Assembly: GCA_029204225.1 (NCBI GenBank)
Contig: CM055102.1
Location: 61,912,168 to 61,976,167, forward strand
Direction of reading: 5' to 3'
DNA length: 64,000 bases
Source of the DNA: Diphasiastrum complanatum
Taxonomy: Eukaryota; Streptophyta; Lycopodiopsida; Lycopodiales; Lycopodiaceae
The position numbers and the translations under genes were made by a program. This document shows positions 10,546 to 24,809 of this stretch, in pieces (position 1 is the stretch's first letter; the number at the start of each line of letters is the position of its first letter). The notes below the pieces were generated by a model. It ran no database searches. It had not been told where the DNA came from and was given only the letters and a program-made list of their open reading frames with translations.

Positions 10546-12560
10546 TCCTCACTAAGATTCTTGCATAAATTGGCTTAATCTACCAACACAATAACTTAGA
10601 TCTCGTCTTGTGAGGTTAGATATATAAGTGAACCAACTAGCTTCCTATAGAGAGTAATGTCCTTTAAGAATCTTTCATTACCACTTATAGTTAGCTTTAC
10701 ATTTGACTCCATAGGTGTATCACGAGACTTTGCATCTACCATATGAAATCTCTTTAGAATAGCATTAGCATACTTCTCTTGACAAATGAAAGTATACCGA
10801 GAAGATCTAATCACTTCTATTTCTAAAATCTAATGCAAATGACCAAGATCATGCACCTCAAACTCCTTCTTGAGAGCACTCTTGATCTCATCAACATCTT
10901 GATTGTTTCCACCACTCAAGATGATATTATCCACATAGATTAGCAAGATAGTAACATCATTTTGAGCAAATCTAAAATATAAGGAATGATCATACTCACT
11001 CATAACAAACCTTTGAGAGAATAAAAATGTGTTAAGCCTAGCATACCAACTCCTTGGTGCTTGCTTAAGGCCATACAAACTCTTTTGTAGAAGAGACACA
11101 CGATTTGGCTTTGTATATGACATGTAGCTCTCGGGTTGCTCCATGTACACTTCCTCCTCAAGATCACCATTCAAGAATGCATTTGTAATGTCCATCATCA
11201 AGATCGTTACACCATCATGACTTGAATACACTTTTGGAATGTTCTTCTCATAAAAAATGGCCTCTACCAATAATGAACTTATTAGTAGTAGGAATGTAAA
11301 CCTTGTAGGCTTTACTCACCTCATTATATCCAACAAATATACTTTTCCTTGAAGATGGAATCCTTTGTCCTATCATCAAGAGTTATATTGACATAGCAAG
11401 TGCATCTAAAAGCTCTAAAAAAGTTGACACTCGGCCTCCTATTGAATAGCATCTCAAAATGTGTTCTTCCACCAATATAGCACTTGGCCACCTATTGCAT
11501 AGAAAGTTAGCACACAACAAGGCTTGATCCCAAAATGGTTTCGGAGGAGTAGCACATAACCTCATGGCTTTGGCACCTTCACATAATGTCCTATTCTTCC
11601 TCTTGGCGTCCTTGGAATTGTGTACACCCTCTTGATCCCATGCTCATCACAAAAGGCCTTGAACTTGGTTGAGATATACTCACCACCATTGTCACTCCTC
11701 AAGCTCTTGATCTTTGTGGAAAATTGGTTCTCCCTTGCATTCTTGAACTTCACAAAGACATCATACACTTCATCTTTGCTCTTTAATAGATATACCCAAC
11801 AATATACTAAAATCATCAATGAAAGTTACATACATCTTAGCTCCACTATTGCTAATTGTAGTAATTCCTTGAATATCCGAATGTACAACTTGAAAAGGCT
11901 TTGTAGATCTAGATGTAGATCTAGTATAAGGTAGTCTATGTGACTTTGACGAAGCAGAATACTCACAAACATGATTGATGCTAGTTGAGGAACTTGGAAG
12001 GCCAATCAGAACTTGCTTTCTAGCCATCACTTCCAATGTTTTGAAGTTGAGATGCCCCATCCTCTTATGCCAAACCTCTTGCATGGAAATTTGCTCACTT
12101 GCCACACATCCAACTTGGTTAGCAATAACACAAGCATCTAGTTTGAATAACTTCCCTTGTCTTTTACCTTTTGCAATCAAGACATCCTTCCTTTTGATCA
12201 TACAAGCATCTCCATCAAACTCCCCTTTAAGACCTTTGTTTAGTAATTGACTCACACTAAGTAGGTTCTTAGTAATAGATGGAATGAACAAAACACCCTT
12301 CAAATGAACATTCCTATTTGGAGAGAGAAAAATAGGAATTGTGCCAATCCCTTTAGTTGCACACTCACCATCATTGGCCATGTAGATCACCCTCTTGTCA
12401 TCTCCATATGCCAATAAATAAGTGAAATACTCCTTGTGAAAAGTCATGTGTGAGCTTGCTACACTATCAATTCACCATGGATCAATATCTCCAACAATAG
12501 AACTCAAACATGAAGACATCACAAAAGCATCATCATTGTCGGAAGAGGTGTTGTGAAGAT
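10429..12560 (-). pseudogene. Ty1/copia pol fragment (protease to RNase H), internally deleted
   Basis: In minus-strand order: a protease motif near 12470 (WIDSVASSHMT, with a TGA in place of the first Trp at 12474-12472 and DSG changed to DSV); GAG-pre-integrase (WHKRMGHLNF); the integrase start (VVHSDIQG, TFIDDFS) to the SDNGGEYISTKF block; then a frameshift before the Glu motif. From 11270 the RT reads AFLNGDLEEEVYMEQP, SLYGLKQAPRSWYARL and IYVDN, where the catalytic YVDD has lost its second Asp. RNase H starts at about 10600. The integrase C-terminus to RT N-terminus is missing (junction near 11270). Confidence 0.87.
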
Positions 12561-12899
12561 AGGTCTAGCTCGAAAAGAAAACGAATGAAAATAATTTGAG
12601 TGTCTAGAAAGAAAACCTTTCGTGCATGGCAGAATAAACTATCTTCCTCTTTCACAATGCATGACTACGCCTATCAATTTCAAACAAAACAATAGTGATA
12701 GAAATCACATTTGATCTTATAGTAACTAGCTTTTAAATCATCAGTACTACTCTCTCTTCTACTATCTAGGGATGGATAGAAGAAGCTCCATTGGCTTACT
12801 TTATAGAAATAATGCAGTTCTAGGTTCTCACAAAGTATTGATACTTTTACAATAACGTTTCATTACGTTTTGCAACTCTTATATTAGTAAACTGAATGA
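12561..12899. other. Unassigned spacer between two copia fragments
   Basis: This is AT-rich with stops in all frames. It may be a remnant LTR of either neighbour, but I see no terminal TG/CA pair I can defend. Confidence 0.4.
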
Positions 12900-14480
12900 C
12901 TATTGGTGCATGTGATAGTATAGCAAAATCTGTAACAGTCCATGTTTGATTCTTGATAAGAGAATCGAATTCAGTGTCCATTGCAGCTTTTCACTGGTCA
13001 GCATTAGGTGTTGACATTGTCTCAGAAACAGTGGTTGGAACTTGTACAAAGTAGCAGGTTGGATCATCCATAAATCGGGGGAGGCTGTCTGGATCGGTTC
13101 AATCTTCAGTCTTCTGATGTGGTTTGACTTGTCGAGGTTTAGACTCATTTTCAGAGTTGGTGTTGAGCTTGTGATTAGTGCCGAGTTCGAAGTTGTCGAC
13201 TCTGGGATTGGAAGTCGATGGAGCTTTTCCCTTGTGGTCAAAGAATTTTTCTTCCACGAAAATGACGTCTCTACTGGTGATCGATTTATGAGTGTCCAAG
13301 TTTTAGAGCTTGTATGTCTTGTGGTATGGGAATTGATAGCCGATGAAGATCAACTTTCTACTAGTGCGTCCAACTTCTTTCTTAGATCTTCAGAGATCTG
13401 AGAGTAAGCAATGCATCCAAACACTCGAATATGCTTGAGTGATGGTTCGATCCTGTCCACATATCATGAGGTGTTTTACTATTCAAGGTTTTAGTGATGG
13501 ATCGATTTTGTAGATAGACAGCCGTAGTAACGGCTTATGCCTGATATTTCTTTGGAAGAGAGGCATGGGCCAGCATGCTCTTGGCACTTTCGATGAGTGT
13601 CTGATTCTTCCTCTCAACTACACCATTAGACTGAGGTGAGTAGCTGGTTGTGTATTGTTGATGTATTTTATTGCCTTGTAGAAGTCCTTGAATTCGGTGG
13701 AGATGAATTCTCCCCCTCCATCTGTAAGTAGAGCTTTGATCTTTCTATGAGTCTAATTTTCAGTAGACGCCTTGAACTGTTTGAAGAAATTGAAAGGTTC
13801 GAATTTGTTCTTCAAGAAATAGGTGACGGTTCGTTGAGAGAAATTATCAATAAAAGCTAGAAAATGAATAGCTCCCCTTGTTGAAACAGTCTGCATTGGG
13901 CCACAAATGTCACTATGTACAAGATCAAGCAAACCTTTGGAAGTATGAACTGAATCAGAAAGAAAAGGACTTCTAGCATGCTTATTGATAATACATCTTT
14001 CACTTGAAGAAGTTGGTTTGCTAACAGAAGAAAGATCTTGCACTAGATTTCGAGTTGACATTTGCTAAATACTATTAAAGTTCAAATGGCCTAATTTGAA
14101 ATGCCAAGCATATCAGTCGATTCAAAGGTCAATGTATGAAAATCTTGGCTATTTGTCGAATAACAGTGACTAAGTTTGTAGAGATAGCCACATCGTCTAT
14201 CGAAAGCTAAAACTTTCTTAGACTTGTTGAGTATGGTGCATCCCTTTGTATCAAATTTGACACTCTGACCAGAATCAGTAATTATGCTTATCGAAAGCAT
14301 ATTCTTGGTAAGGTTAGGAATATGAAGAATGTTGGACAACATCTTCACATCACCTTTCTGGAACTCAACTTTGACTATTCCTTCACCTTCGATAGAATGA
14401 TATGAGTTGTTTCCAAGTTGTACAACTCTTGAATGGGTGAATGGCTTGTAGTCCTAGAACTAGTCTCAATGGTGAGTCAT
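12900..14480 (-). pseudogene. Ty1/copia protease-integrase and post-integrase linker, broken
   Basis: On the minus strand, a protease active-site block (YLDSGATQHMTHH) sits near 14505-14468. It is flanked by stops replacing Trp: TAG at 14510-14508 and TGA at 14468-14466. Then come LSNILHIPNLTKNMLS, the integrase zinc-binding region, VHSDICGPMQTVSTRG and a DNFSQRTVTYFLKNK block at 14061-13753. Further on are frameshifted IN core and linker pieces (HKSITSRDVIFVEEKFFDHK near 13290-13240). RT and RNase H are missing. The fragment ends at about 12900. Confidence 0.82.
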
Positions 14481-14507
14481 GTGTTGAGTTGCTCCAGAGT
14501 CCAAATA

Positions 14508-15552
14508 CTAGGAGTCGATATCCTGTTGCTCTCCAACCTTGGTCATGAAGGCTGCTTCATCTTCCTCTTGTTCCTTGATTGAGTGACTAGTTGTAACACC
14601 ATTGGCTTGTTGTTGGAACTGATTCTTCATCTCGTTGTTGTACTTCAAAGTTCGACAGTCCTTCATGAGATGGCCAGTCTTCTTACAGTATTTGCATAAT
14701 AGTTTATGCATTGGCTGGAATGATGAAGATCTTGAAGTCATTACTACATTAGAATCTTCAATTATTGATCTCCTCTTGTCAGTGTAGTCTGACCTTGTAG
14801 ATCTCTTGGATCTAAACTTCAGATTTTTCTTTGTGTACAAAGCTTGTGGATCCAATTTTGAGCCGGAGAAGGAAGCATTTATTCTTATCTCCTCTTGTAG
14901 TAGCATCGAGATGATTCTTGATAGAGTGAGATGCTGCTGGGTCGAAATAGCCATGACCCATATTTCATAGGCATCAGATAGACTCAATAGTAGAGTCATT
15001 ACTGCATCAGAATCTTCAATGACTGATCTTGTTGCAATCATCTGCTTGATAAGGTTCTTGAAAGTGTTGAGATGGCTCAAAACACTATCTGCATCAAACA
15101 TTCAAAGAGTGAAAAATTTCTTTCTCAAATGGAGTTTGGAAGTAACATCTTTGATTTTGTAGAGAGTTGCTAGGATGTCCCATGCATCCTTAGCGTTTGA
15201 GCAGCACAAATGTGGCTGATTTGAGAGTCTTTGATATTGAGAGTGATCAAGGCAAATGCCTTACCATCCCTTTGTCTCCATTTGGTGATGTTGGCTACAT
15301 CAACCTCTGGTTTGATCTTTGTGTCATCACTGATGTCCCACAGTCCTTTGGCAAGTAGAACTACTTTCATCTTGAACTTCCAGAGATGGTAGTTCCTCCA
15401 TCGAGTTTATTGATCAGAGATGAACTAGAAGATGGATCTATTCTGGTGTAGAGAGCAAGATCATTGGTGGAAACAACGATATCAGAATATTGTTGGCTGC
15501 GCACTTGCTGAGATGATATCTTGGTAAAAACAAGACTAATAACTTGCAACAA
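14508..15552 (-). pseudogene. Ty1/copia gag with CCHC zinc knuckle, frameshifted
   Basis: The N-terminus (15552-15367) ends in INKLDGGTTIS, the start of the copia Gag fold. It continues in other frames: AKGLWDIS..KWRQRDGKAFALITLNIKDS (15370-15170), then FDADSVLSHLNTFKNLIKQM to LLSLSDAYEIW (15101 on). A complete knuckle CKYCKKTGHLMKDC (CX2CX4HX4C) binds RNA in intact relatives. At least two frame shifts and a stop break the reading. The gag ends at 14508 on a Trp-to-stop change just before the protease. Confidence 0.85.
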
Positions 15553-15573
15553 AAATACAGATTACTGAACCAC

Positions 15574-15587
15574 CCACTCTGATACCA
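15574..15587 (-). other. Copia primer-binding site
   Basis: On the minus strand TGGTATCAGAGTGG lies just upstream of the gag at 15552. It is complementary to the 3' end of initiator-Met tRNA in the usual plant copia form. A second degenerate copy (CTCTAATACCATG on the plus strand) occurs near 15628-15640, possibly a duplicated LTR/leader junction. Confidence 0.8.
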
Positions 15588-18420
<2,833 letters not shown>

Positions 18421-18424
18421 TTTG

Positions 18425-19135
18425 ACATTTTTCTTTGATACTTCTTCTTGTTCCCCTTCCAATTTGGTAAGGGACATCTCTTTTGCAGTGAGATCACTAA
18501 GCCAATTTATGGCTAATCCTGGCATCACCCATTGGAAGGCTCTCATAAGAGTCATGAGATACATTCGAGCTACAATGGACCTGGGCATATGCTATGGAAG
18601 AGTCGACAACGACAATCTCCATCGGCTTAGCGGATATTCAGATATGAGATGGGGAGGATATGTAGATAATCATAAATCCACATATGGATTTACATTCTTC
18701 TACAATGATGGTCCTATCTCTTGGAACAATCGTAAGCAATTATCCATTGCTATTTCTTACATAGAAGTAGAATACATTGTTGCTTCTCAAGCATAATACA
18801 TTGTTGTTTCTGAAGCCATTAAAGAAGCAATTTGGTTGAGAAACCTACTGTCAGACGTTACTCTGAATCAATACACTCCAATAATTATGCTATGTGATAA
18901 TCAGAGTGCTATTGCCTTATCGGCCAACCCTAGATTTCACTCTAGGAGTAAGCACATTGAGCTTCAATATCACCTTTTCAGGAGTAAGGTTCTCGACAGA
19001 GAGGTGAGCTTAACATATTGTCAAATGCATGATATGATTGCAAATGTGTTTACCAAGGCTTTGAGCATTGATGCACACAACAAATTGTGTGCATTGCTTA
19101 GTCTAAAAATCAAGGTCCTCACAGATCTAGATTAA
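18425..19135 (+). pseudogene. Ty1/copia RT end and RNase H
   Basis: It opens near 18505 with FMANPGITHWKALIRVMRYIRATMDLG. Then come the RNase H signature YSDMRWGGYVDNHKSTYGF and SWNNRKQLSIAISYIEVEYI. A stop and a short tandem duplication ('catTGTTGcTTCT' repeated near 18776-18810) interrupt it. It continues as LCDNQSAIALSANPRFHSRSKH to NVFTKALSIDAHNKL. This is the normal C-terminus of copia Pol, lying directly before a polypurine tract and LTR. Upstream Pol is absent. Confidence 0.9.
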
Positions 19136-19142
19136 AGGGGAC

Positions 19143-19714
19143 TGTAGGATTTATTCCTCTACTCTCCTAAATCCCATGTTAATCTAGTTCCATTCATATT
19201 GCTACAAGTTTTCATGCATTGTCACACAACTATAGAAATACTCTATTATCAAAGATAGGCACCATAAGGCAACCAACTTGTCGGGGAAGTCCGACTTGTC
19301 GACTCAACCAACTATTGTCAAGGACCGTCAAATGACTATCCCGACTTTATCAACTATCGACAAGGACACGTTCTACTCCGAAGATTTGAAGCTTTCTCAT
19401 GCCCACTTCCTGTACTGTGCAACTAGTTGGACAGTGACAAGAGCTGCCATGATCTACCTCAGACGGCGCAACGGCTCCACGCCATCTTCTTGTACATACA
19501 TCTGTACAATTGTAAATTGTATATAGAGATGAAAATTGTAATCAATAATATACTATGAATAGGTGAGAGAATCATTAGAGACAAACATTGTAGAAACTTT
19601 CATGCATCAATTCTTTCTTCAGACAGATTGTCAATAATAAGTTCATAGCTTTTACAAAGCAGTGTTAGCTTCTAAGTATGCGGTTTCGCCCGCTATTGTC
19701 TTGTGCTCATAACA
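19143..19714 (+). mobile_element. Copia 3' LTR (572 bp) after a polypurine tract
   Basis: The polypurine tract AAAGGGGA (19134-19141) follows the RNase H stop. The LTR then begins TGTAGGATTTATTCC at 19143. A plausible end is ..GCTCATAACA at 19714, giving TG...CA ends. There is no 5' LTR mate in the window, so the right boundary is tentative. Confidence 0.65.
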
Positions 19715-19922
19715 TCAATCTAATTTGTATTTTCATACATTATCTGAATCAATTAGTGTCTTGGTTTTGCATTTAGAGTGTTTTTCAATGTTGCATGCAT
19801 TGCTATTTTGTCTTCTATCTGACTCTCTTATCGTTTTTTTTTACTGTCTGCTCTTCTGCTTCCGCAAACAACCATGCAATTTCCATTTTGTGTTCGCCTC
19901 TCTTAAGTCTATCTAGAGTTCC

Positions 19923-20930
19923 ATGCCAGGTCAGTTACCCACTGGCCAAATCCACCATAGACGAGAGAATATTTGGTGCCCTCACTGTCGAGGTGCACAC
20001 ACTAGCAATGAGTGCCCATCATATCAACCGGTCCCAGATACTTCATTGATCAAATGTGACATCTGCAACTTTATGGGTGATACCTCACTCTATTGCTATT
20101 ATAACCCGAGGAACCAGCCTCACAACCAGTCAGGAGGACATTATCAACCTCCTCAACAACAGTTTGTTTCACAAAACCAACACCAGCACTATCCACCACG
20201 AAACAACCAAGTCCATATACAAGAGTTGCCCAGACAGTTTTGACATGAACCTCAACAATAGCTGGCGCTCTTAGGACCACCTCCAAGGGGACAACCTGAT
20301 CTAGGAGCACAAAAACATAGACACCCTTAGGAATCTGCACAAACACATCTTGTAGATAACTCCTACGATCATTCATATCATCACGATACAACACTTCCAT
20401 TTGCTAGTTTTCAACAAAATACAACCAACAACTCATGCTCGTGCAAACGAGATGAATATTCCACACCACCAGAAAATCCAACACAACTAGCCATCCAAGA
20501 TGGTTATGCTATTGCCACAGGACCAATGAGCAACCACTGTTTTATTTGTGATGAAACTGGCCACTTCATGGTTGACTGTAAAGTTAAGAACCAATACCAT
20601 GCGGAGTGTCCAGACTGTGTTCACAAACACAGTTTTAAAGACTGTCCTAAACAACCTAACAAGATCCTTCCAGCACGTCATATCTCATCTGAACCTGTTA
20701 GAGTTCTCACTAGGGCACAATGCCAACACCAAGAACAACAACAAAACAATGCTAAATCAGCTGACCCACATGGAAGCCACTTGACAACTTTCACATTACC
20801 CAAAGACTACCCAGACCCCAACGTGGAACAAAGGCAGTACAATGAATTTAGAGATGAGTTTTTGCGAGAGAAAGAACATACAAAAAGTTTGTTATCCGCT
20901 CAGATCCCTGACAAAGAGCAATCCCTATAG
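19923..20930 (+). pseudogene. Ty3/gypsy gag with several zinc knuckles
   Basis: Two consecutive open segments (19923-20243 and 20526-20930), separated by stops, carry cysteine clusters: CPHCRGAHTSNEC, a degenerate CDICNFMGDTSLYC, CFICDETGHFMVDC and CPDCVHKHSFKDC. Gln/Pro/His-rich stretches lie between them. Three of the four are CX2CX3-4HX4C knuckles that bind nucleic acid in Gag proteins. The location just upstream of a retropepsin supports gag. There is no PBS or LTR on the left, where a copia LTR ends at 19714. Confidence 0.75.
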
Positions 20931-20969
20931 GGATTTGAAGTATTTTCTGACCTCCTGCATCAACTCACT

Positions 20970-22457
20970 ATGCCATTCCATAGCGCGATAAAATCTTTCA
21001 CCGGGCTTCAACGCTATATCCATCGTAGTTTTCAGCTGCCTACTATTCCCGATGACCAGCGAAAAATAGAAGAGATTCTTGAAATTCCCCAAATTCCTAA
21101 GAATCTACTGAATATAGTTGTTACTAAGGAGACTAGCATCACCTTGCCTTTGTCTTATAAAGACTATCCTACAGTATCCGCTATCCTTGATAGCGGATCA
21201 GGTGTCAATATAATGGCTTTGTCATTGGCAAAGTCATGGGGCTTCCATACTCTCAATCAACCACGATACAAACTTCGCATGGCTGATCAACGAGTTATAA
21301 ACCCTGCTGGTCATTTATCAAATATCAAGGTTCGAATAGCAAGTGTCAAATTTGTAATCGATTGTGTCATCTTAGACTTACTAGAAGATGCAAATACTTA
21401 TAAACTCCTTCTTGGTACACCTTGGCTCCAGATGGCAAGCGTTGTCCAAGATTGGAAGCATAGCAAAATCAACTTTGGCAATCACGACAAACAAGTCACT
21501 ATTGACTCAACTGGCCATGTGAAGCCCGCTAAAGTCTATGATGATTGGTCATCAACAACTTATGACGAATCAGATAGTGCCCCGATCCAACCAAAAGGCC
21601 ACTATACGAGATCCACAGACATAATCAATTGGGGTCAAGCACTAGGCACTGTGGACTGTGCTGATTCCAACCAATGTTGTATCAAAAAATGCTGCAGAAG
21701 ATGTGGATATTCTACCATGTTCTACAGACATTGATGCACCCATCATCCCACTTATGATGATTGACTCGATTCTTATAGCTTGGTGCCCAGGAGAACCTAG
21801 TGTCTCTACCACCCGTGTTTCGGAAGAAGGTATTCTTTCCATGGATGATGTTGAAATGACGGATGAACATGTACTCCTTTATCTAGATGCCCAACAGTAA
21901 CTGCCAAAATCAATTGCTCAGGAGATTAAGTCACCAGGGCCGTTGGCTCATGTCCAACTGACATCCAAATTATCCAACACACAAGCATATAGGCCCAAGC
22001 GCAAAGTATACACATGGGATGTCTATCTAGACAAAGTCTGGGATACAATCGATGACGACATGATAAGTGAGGCAACAACACCGCCCACTCAAAAACCTCA
22101 AAAACCTCGGTTACAAAAAAATAAACTTATCGATACAAAATTAACCGAGCATCAAAAACAGGTGCGTGAGAAGCTTAAGCAGCCGATTAAGCCCTTGTCT
22201 AAAGAGACAAAAACCAAACAATCAGACCAAGCTTCCATACCCAGTAATGACTCCACTCAGATGATTCTTAAAGTTTCAGAAAACTTTGTGGAACCACCTT
22301 TTGATCTCCCACGAAAGTTTAAAGATTTCACACTGGATGATGTTGTTATCCAACTACCACAACCACACCGGGAACCTACACCAAGTTCCAACTCCTTTGA
22401 AGTACCAGCTAAAACGATGCCGTTAGACCTTAAAAATCATGACGAGGAGATGGATTG
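20970..22457 (+). pseudogene. Ty3/gypsy retropepsin and linker to RT
   Basis: ORF 20970-21734 (254 aa) has the aspartic protease loop AILDSGSGVNIM (DSG form) near residues 71-82, then an ADQRVINPAGHLSNIKVRI strand pattern and a KLLLGTPWLQ motif (flap/ILG-type region). After a frame change, 21943-22457 (171 aa) is a Lys/Pro-rich linker of the kind found between PR and RT in plant gypsy Pol. The protease core looks complete, but without RT it is not part of a working polyprotein. Confidence 0.85.
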
Positions 22458-23154
22458 AATAGTTCATGTTGGTGCACACCTTTAGTCCGAACAACTTTAT
22501 GATCTGGAAATTTTACTTCGCAAATACAGGGATGTATTTACATGGAACTATACAGAAATGGCCGAGTCAACTAACAAGACGATACGTAAGATATTGACAA
22601 AGATAGTTGAAACCAGTCGCTCGGATTGGGAAACGAAACTTTTCTCAACTATCTGGGCTTACCGCACCACCCCGAAGAAAGCCACTGGATGGGTTACCCC
22701 ATTCCATCTAGTGTATGGTCAAGAGGCGGTAATGCCTGTCGAATTCTTAGTACCTTCTCTAAGAATCATGAAAGCCTTTTCTACAGATTTTTGTGAGAAA
22801 GCTACAAGTGAGCAACAAGTCAAAACTAGGCTATTTACGTTAGCCAAGTTATGCGAGACAAGACTTGTATCTTACCACGCACAACTAGTTAACAAAAGGC
22901 GTCAAAAGGCCTGGCATGACTGTCACTTGCGAAACAAGGATTTACACTTAGGTGACCAGGTGCTTCTTTATACATCAAAAAAGCACCCCGACAAATTGAA
23001 ATTCCGAAATGAGGGACCGTATATTATCAATAAAATCTTTCCTAATGGTGCAGTCCAACTGCAAACACTTGACGGAATACTCCTAGACACTTTTGTCAAC
23101 GGTGGTTGTCTACGGCAATATTACGAGGAGTTGTTTTTTGTTGACCCAATTTAA
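22458..23154 (+). pseudogene. Gypsy Pol remnant: pre-RT peptide fused directly to integrase C-terminal region
   Basis: After the stop at 22456-22458 the frame reads LLRKYRDVFTWNYTEM, the segment that immediately precedes the gypsy RT domain. It passes without a break (about 22557) into AESTNKTIRKILTKIVE, the end of the integrase core. Then follow WAYRTTPKKATGWVTPF, VYGQEAVMPVE, the GPF/Y-like DQVLLYT..KLKFRNEGPYII and a chromodomain-free tail ending at 23154. The whole RT, RNase H and the IN zinc finger plus catalytic Asp residues are missing. Confidence 0.9.
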
Positions 23155-24460
23155 CACTTTTTTCTTGGTATATATTTTACATTTTTTATTTTCTTATTTA
23201 CTTGCTTGTTATTCTCTTTTTGCATGCCTATTTTCGTACTCTTTTCTTGTTTATAATTCATACCTATACTTATTTACTTTCTGTGCATTTTCTTTTTCTA
23301 TAAATACCCATTTGTCATGACTGTTCTAGGTCAACAAATGATAGGCTACACCATATGAAACAAATTTATCACACTTTAGGCCCATCTCATGATATCTCAA
23401 TATTCTCAATTAAGCATACAATCATTCATTGAGATACTTCTTTCCCATAAGAACTTCTACTTTGAGCCACAATCATATTTTTCCCCCTGAAGTTCTTCAC
23501 TTGCATCACACAGCTCCATTCCTCCATACAGGGTTCATGTTAAAGCTCAACCGGAACATCTTGTTAAATCTCAACCGGACAACCCAAGCTCTGTCATATC
23601 AGGGCAAGGTGGGGGTAAAAGAAGGAAATTTACAGGATACAAAAGCAAAGAAGGGCAAGGTAGTGGTACAAAGGAAGATTTGCCAATCAAAAAGTTGAAT
23701 TTTTATAGGAATTAATATGTTTGCAGGATGACGAGGTCTTGGACAGAAGGGAGGTGATCATGAACACGATGGATCGCCTACAACTCATTATGCATGATAC
23801 CAAGGGAACACTTCTTCTACATTTATTTTACTGATAGGATGTTTGAGAACATTCATGTGAAACAGTTTTATGCTCGTATTTTATTACAATTTTTCGGCTT
23901 TATACATGAGTCCTTCGACGATATTGTTTTCGGTTGATCGTATTAAACAAATGTCAAAATGGATTGGTATTTTCCTTATGAAGTCTTTTGCAATTTCAAA
24001 ATTGAAAATCGTTAAATGTGTTCAGATACTACTTTGAAGATGGATTACGAATGCACATGATTGCCGCTTTTCTAGACCCACGAGATTCCTAACAGGTGCT
24101 TTTGGTATGCTGTATCCTTTCATTATGGAAGGTGCATGCCTTAAGGCAAAAACATGAACATTGAATGCTCTAGAAAATGAATGCTATAATACTCATGAAA
24201 AAATGTTTGACGATCAAACTATAAAAAACTTTATCTACACTTGGCGTGAGAGAGATGGCGGGGCATTGAATGCATTCAATGATCCATCTTGTCGGAGAGA
24301 AGCCCATGTTGTCGAACACTTATCCTATGGCCCCAAAACATCATCAAATTGCCCCTACTTGGCATAATCAAATCAAAGTGAGAGCTAAACTCTAATCAAA
24401 TCAATCTTGACACTCCATTGCTCATGTTGCATGGGAGTGTAGTTTGTGTACAGTCCAAAA
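23155..24460. other. No gene; probable gypsy 3' region and upstream region of RNR1
   Basis: A T-rich stretch follows the integrase stop. Purine-rich runs near 23602-23625 and 23648-23680 could include the polypurine tract, but I cannot delimit a 3' LTR. No domain is recognisable in the small ORF at 24161-24367. Confidence 0.45.
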
Positions 24461-24469
24461 CCACCCTCA

Positions 24470-24479
24470 TATATAAAAG
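24470..24479 (+). promoter_or_regulatory. TATA box candidate for RNR1
   Basis: TATATAAAAG is a canonical plant TATA element lying 340 bp upstream of the RNR1 start codon. With a start site about 30 bp downstream the leader would be about 300 nt and CT-rich (GCTCTCTCTTTTCC near 24544). An old gypsy LTR could also supply such a box, because the gypsy 3' end is not delimited. Confidence 0.5.
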
Positions 24480-24610
24480 GGCAAAAGTAGGGGCTGGTAG
24501 ATTAGGTACAAGAAAAAGCAGAGGCGGAGGACGAGGGTCGGTTTGCTCTCTCTTTTCCTTGCAGAATATACATCGTGTATTCAGCTCGCTCGTATAAATC
24601 GTCGTAGTTC

Positions 24611-24798
24611 ATGCAGATCTACTTCATTTGTTTCGATGTTGTGGATCGCATCGATAATTTCTCGTTGCTGTCAGTTTTTAAACGGGGAATTGGTTTCCAG
24701 GCGAAAAGATTAGATTTCCGCTTTTGCGAAGTGTCTGAATTGGAGCAGCTTTGGGACAATGTATAATGGAAGTGTTTAGAAGTGTTAATAGGCTCTAA
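24611..24798 (+). other. Two abutting upstream ORFs in the putative RNR1 leader
   Basis: uORF1 starts at ATG 24611 and runs 51 codons to TAA 24764-24766. uORF2 starts within that stop (TAATG, ATG at 24766) and encodes 10 codons to TAA ending at 24798. The main ATG follows 12 nt later at 24810. If this is transcribed unspliced, it could limit initiation at the main start. Neither peptide has a recognised family. Confidence 0.5.
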
Positions 24799-24809
24799 GG
24801 TCATTTAGC

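Noticed and set aside
13042-13401. 119-codon ORF on the plus strand
   Set aside because: The minus strand carries copia integrase/linker residues over the same stretch.
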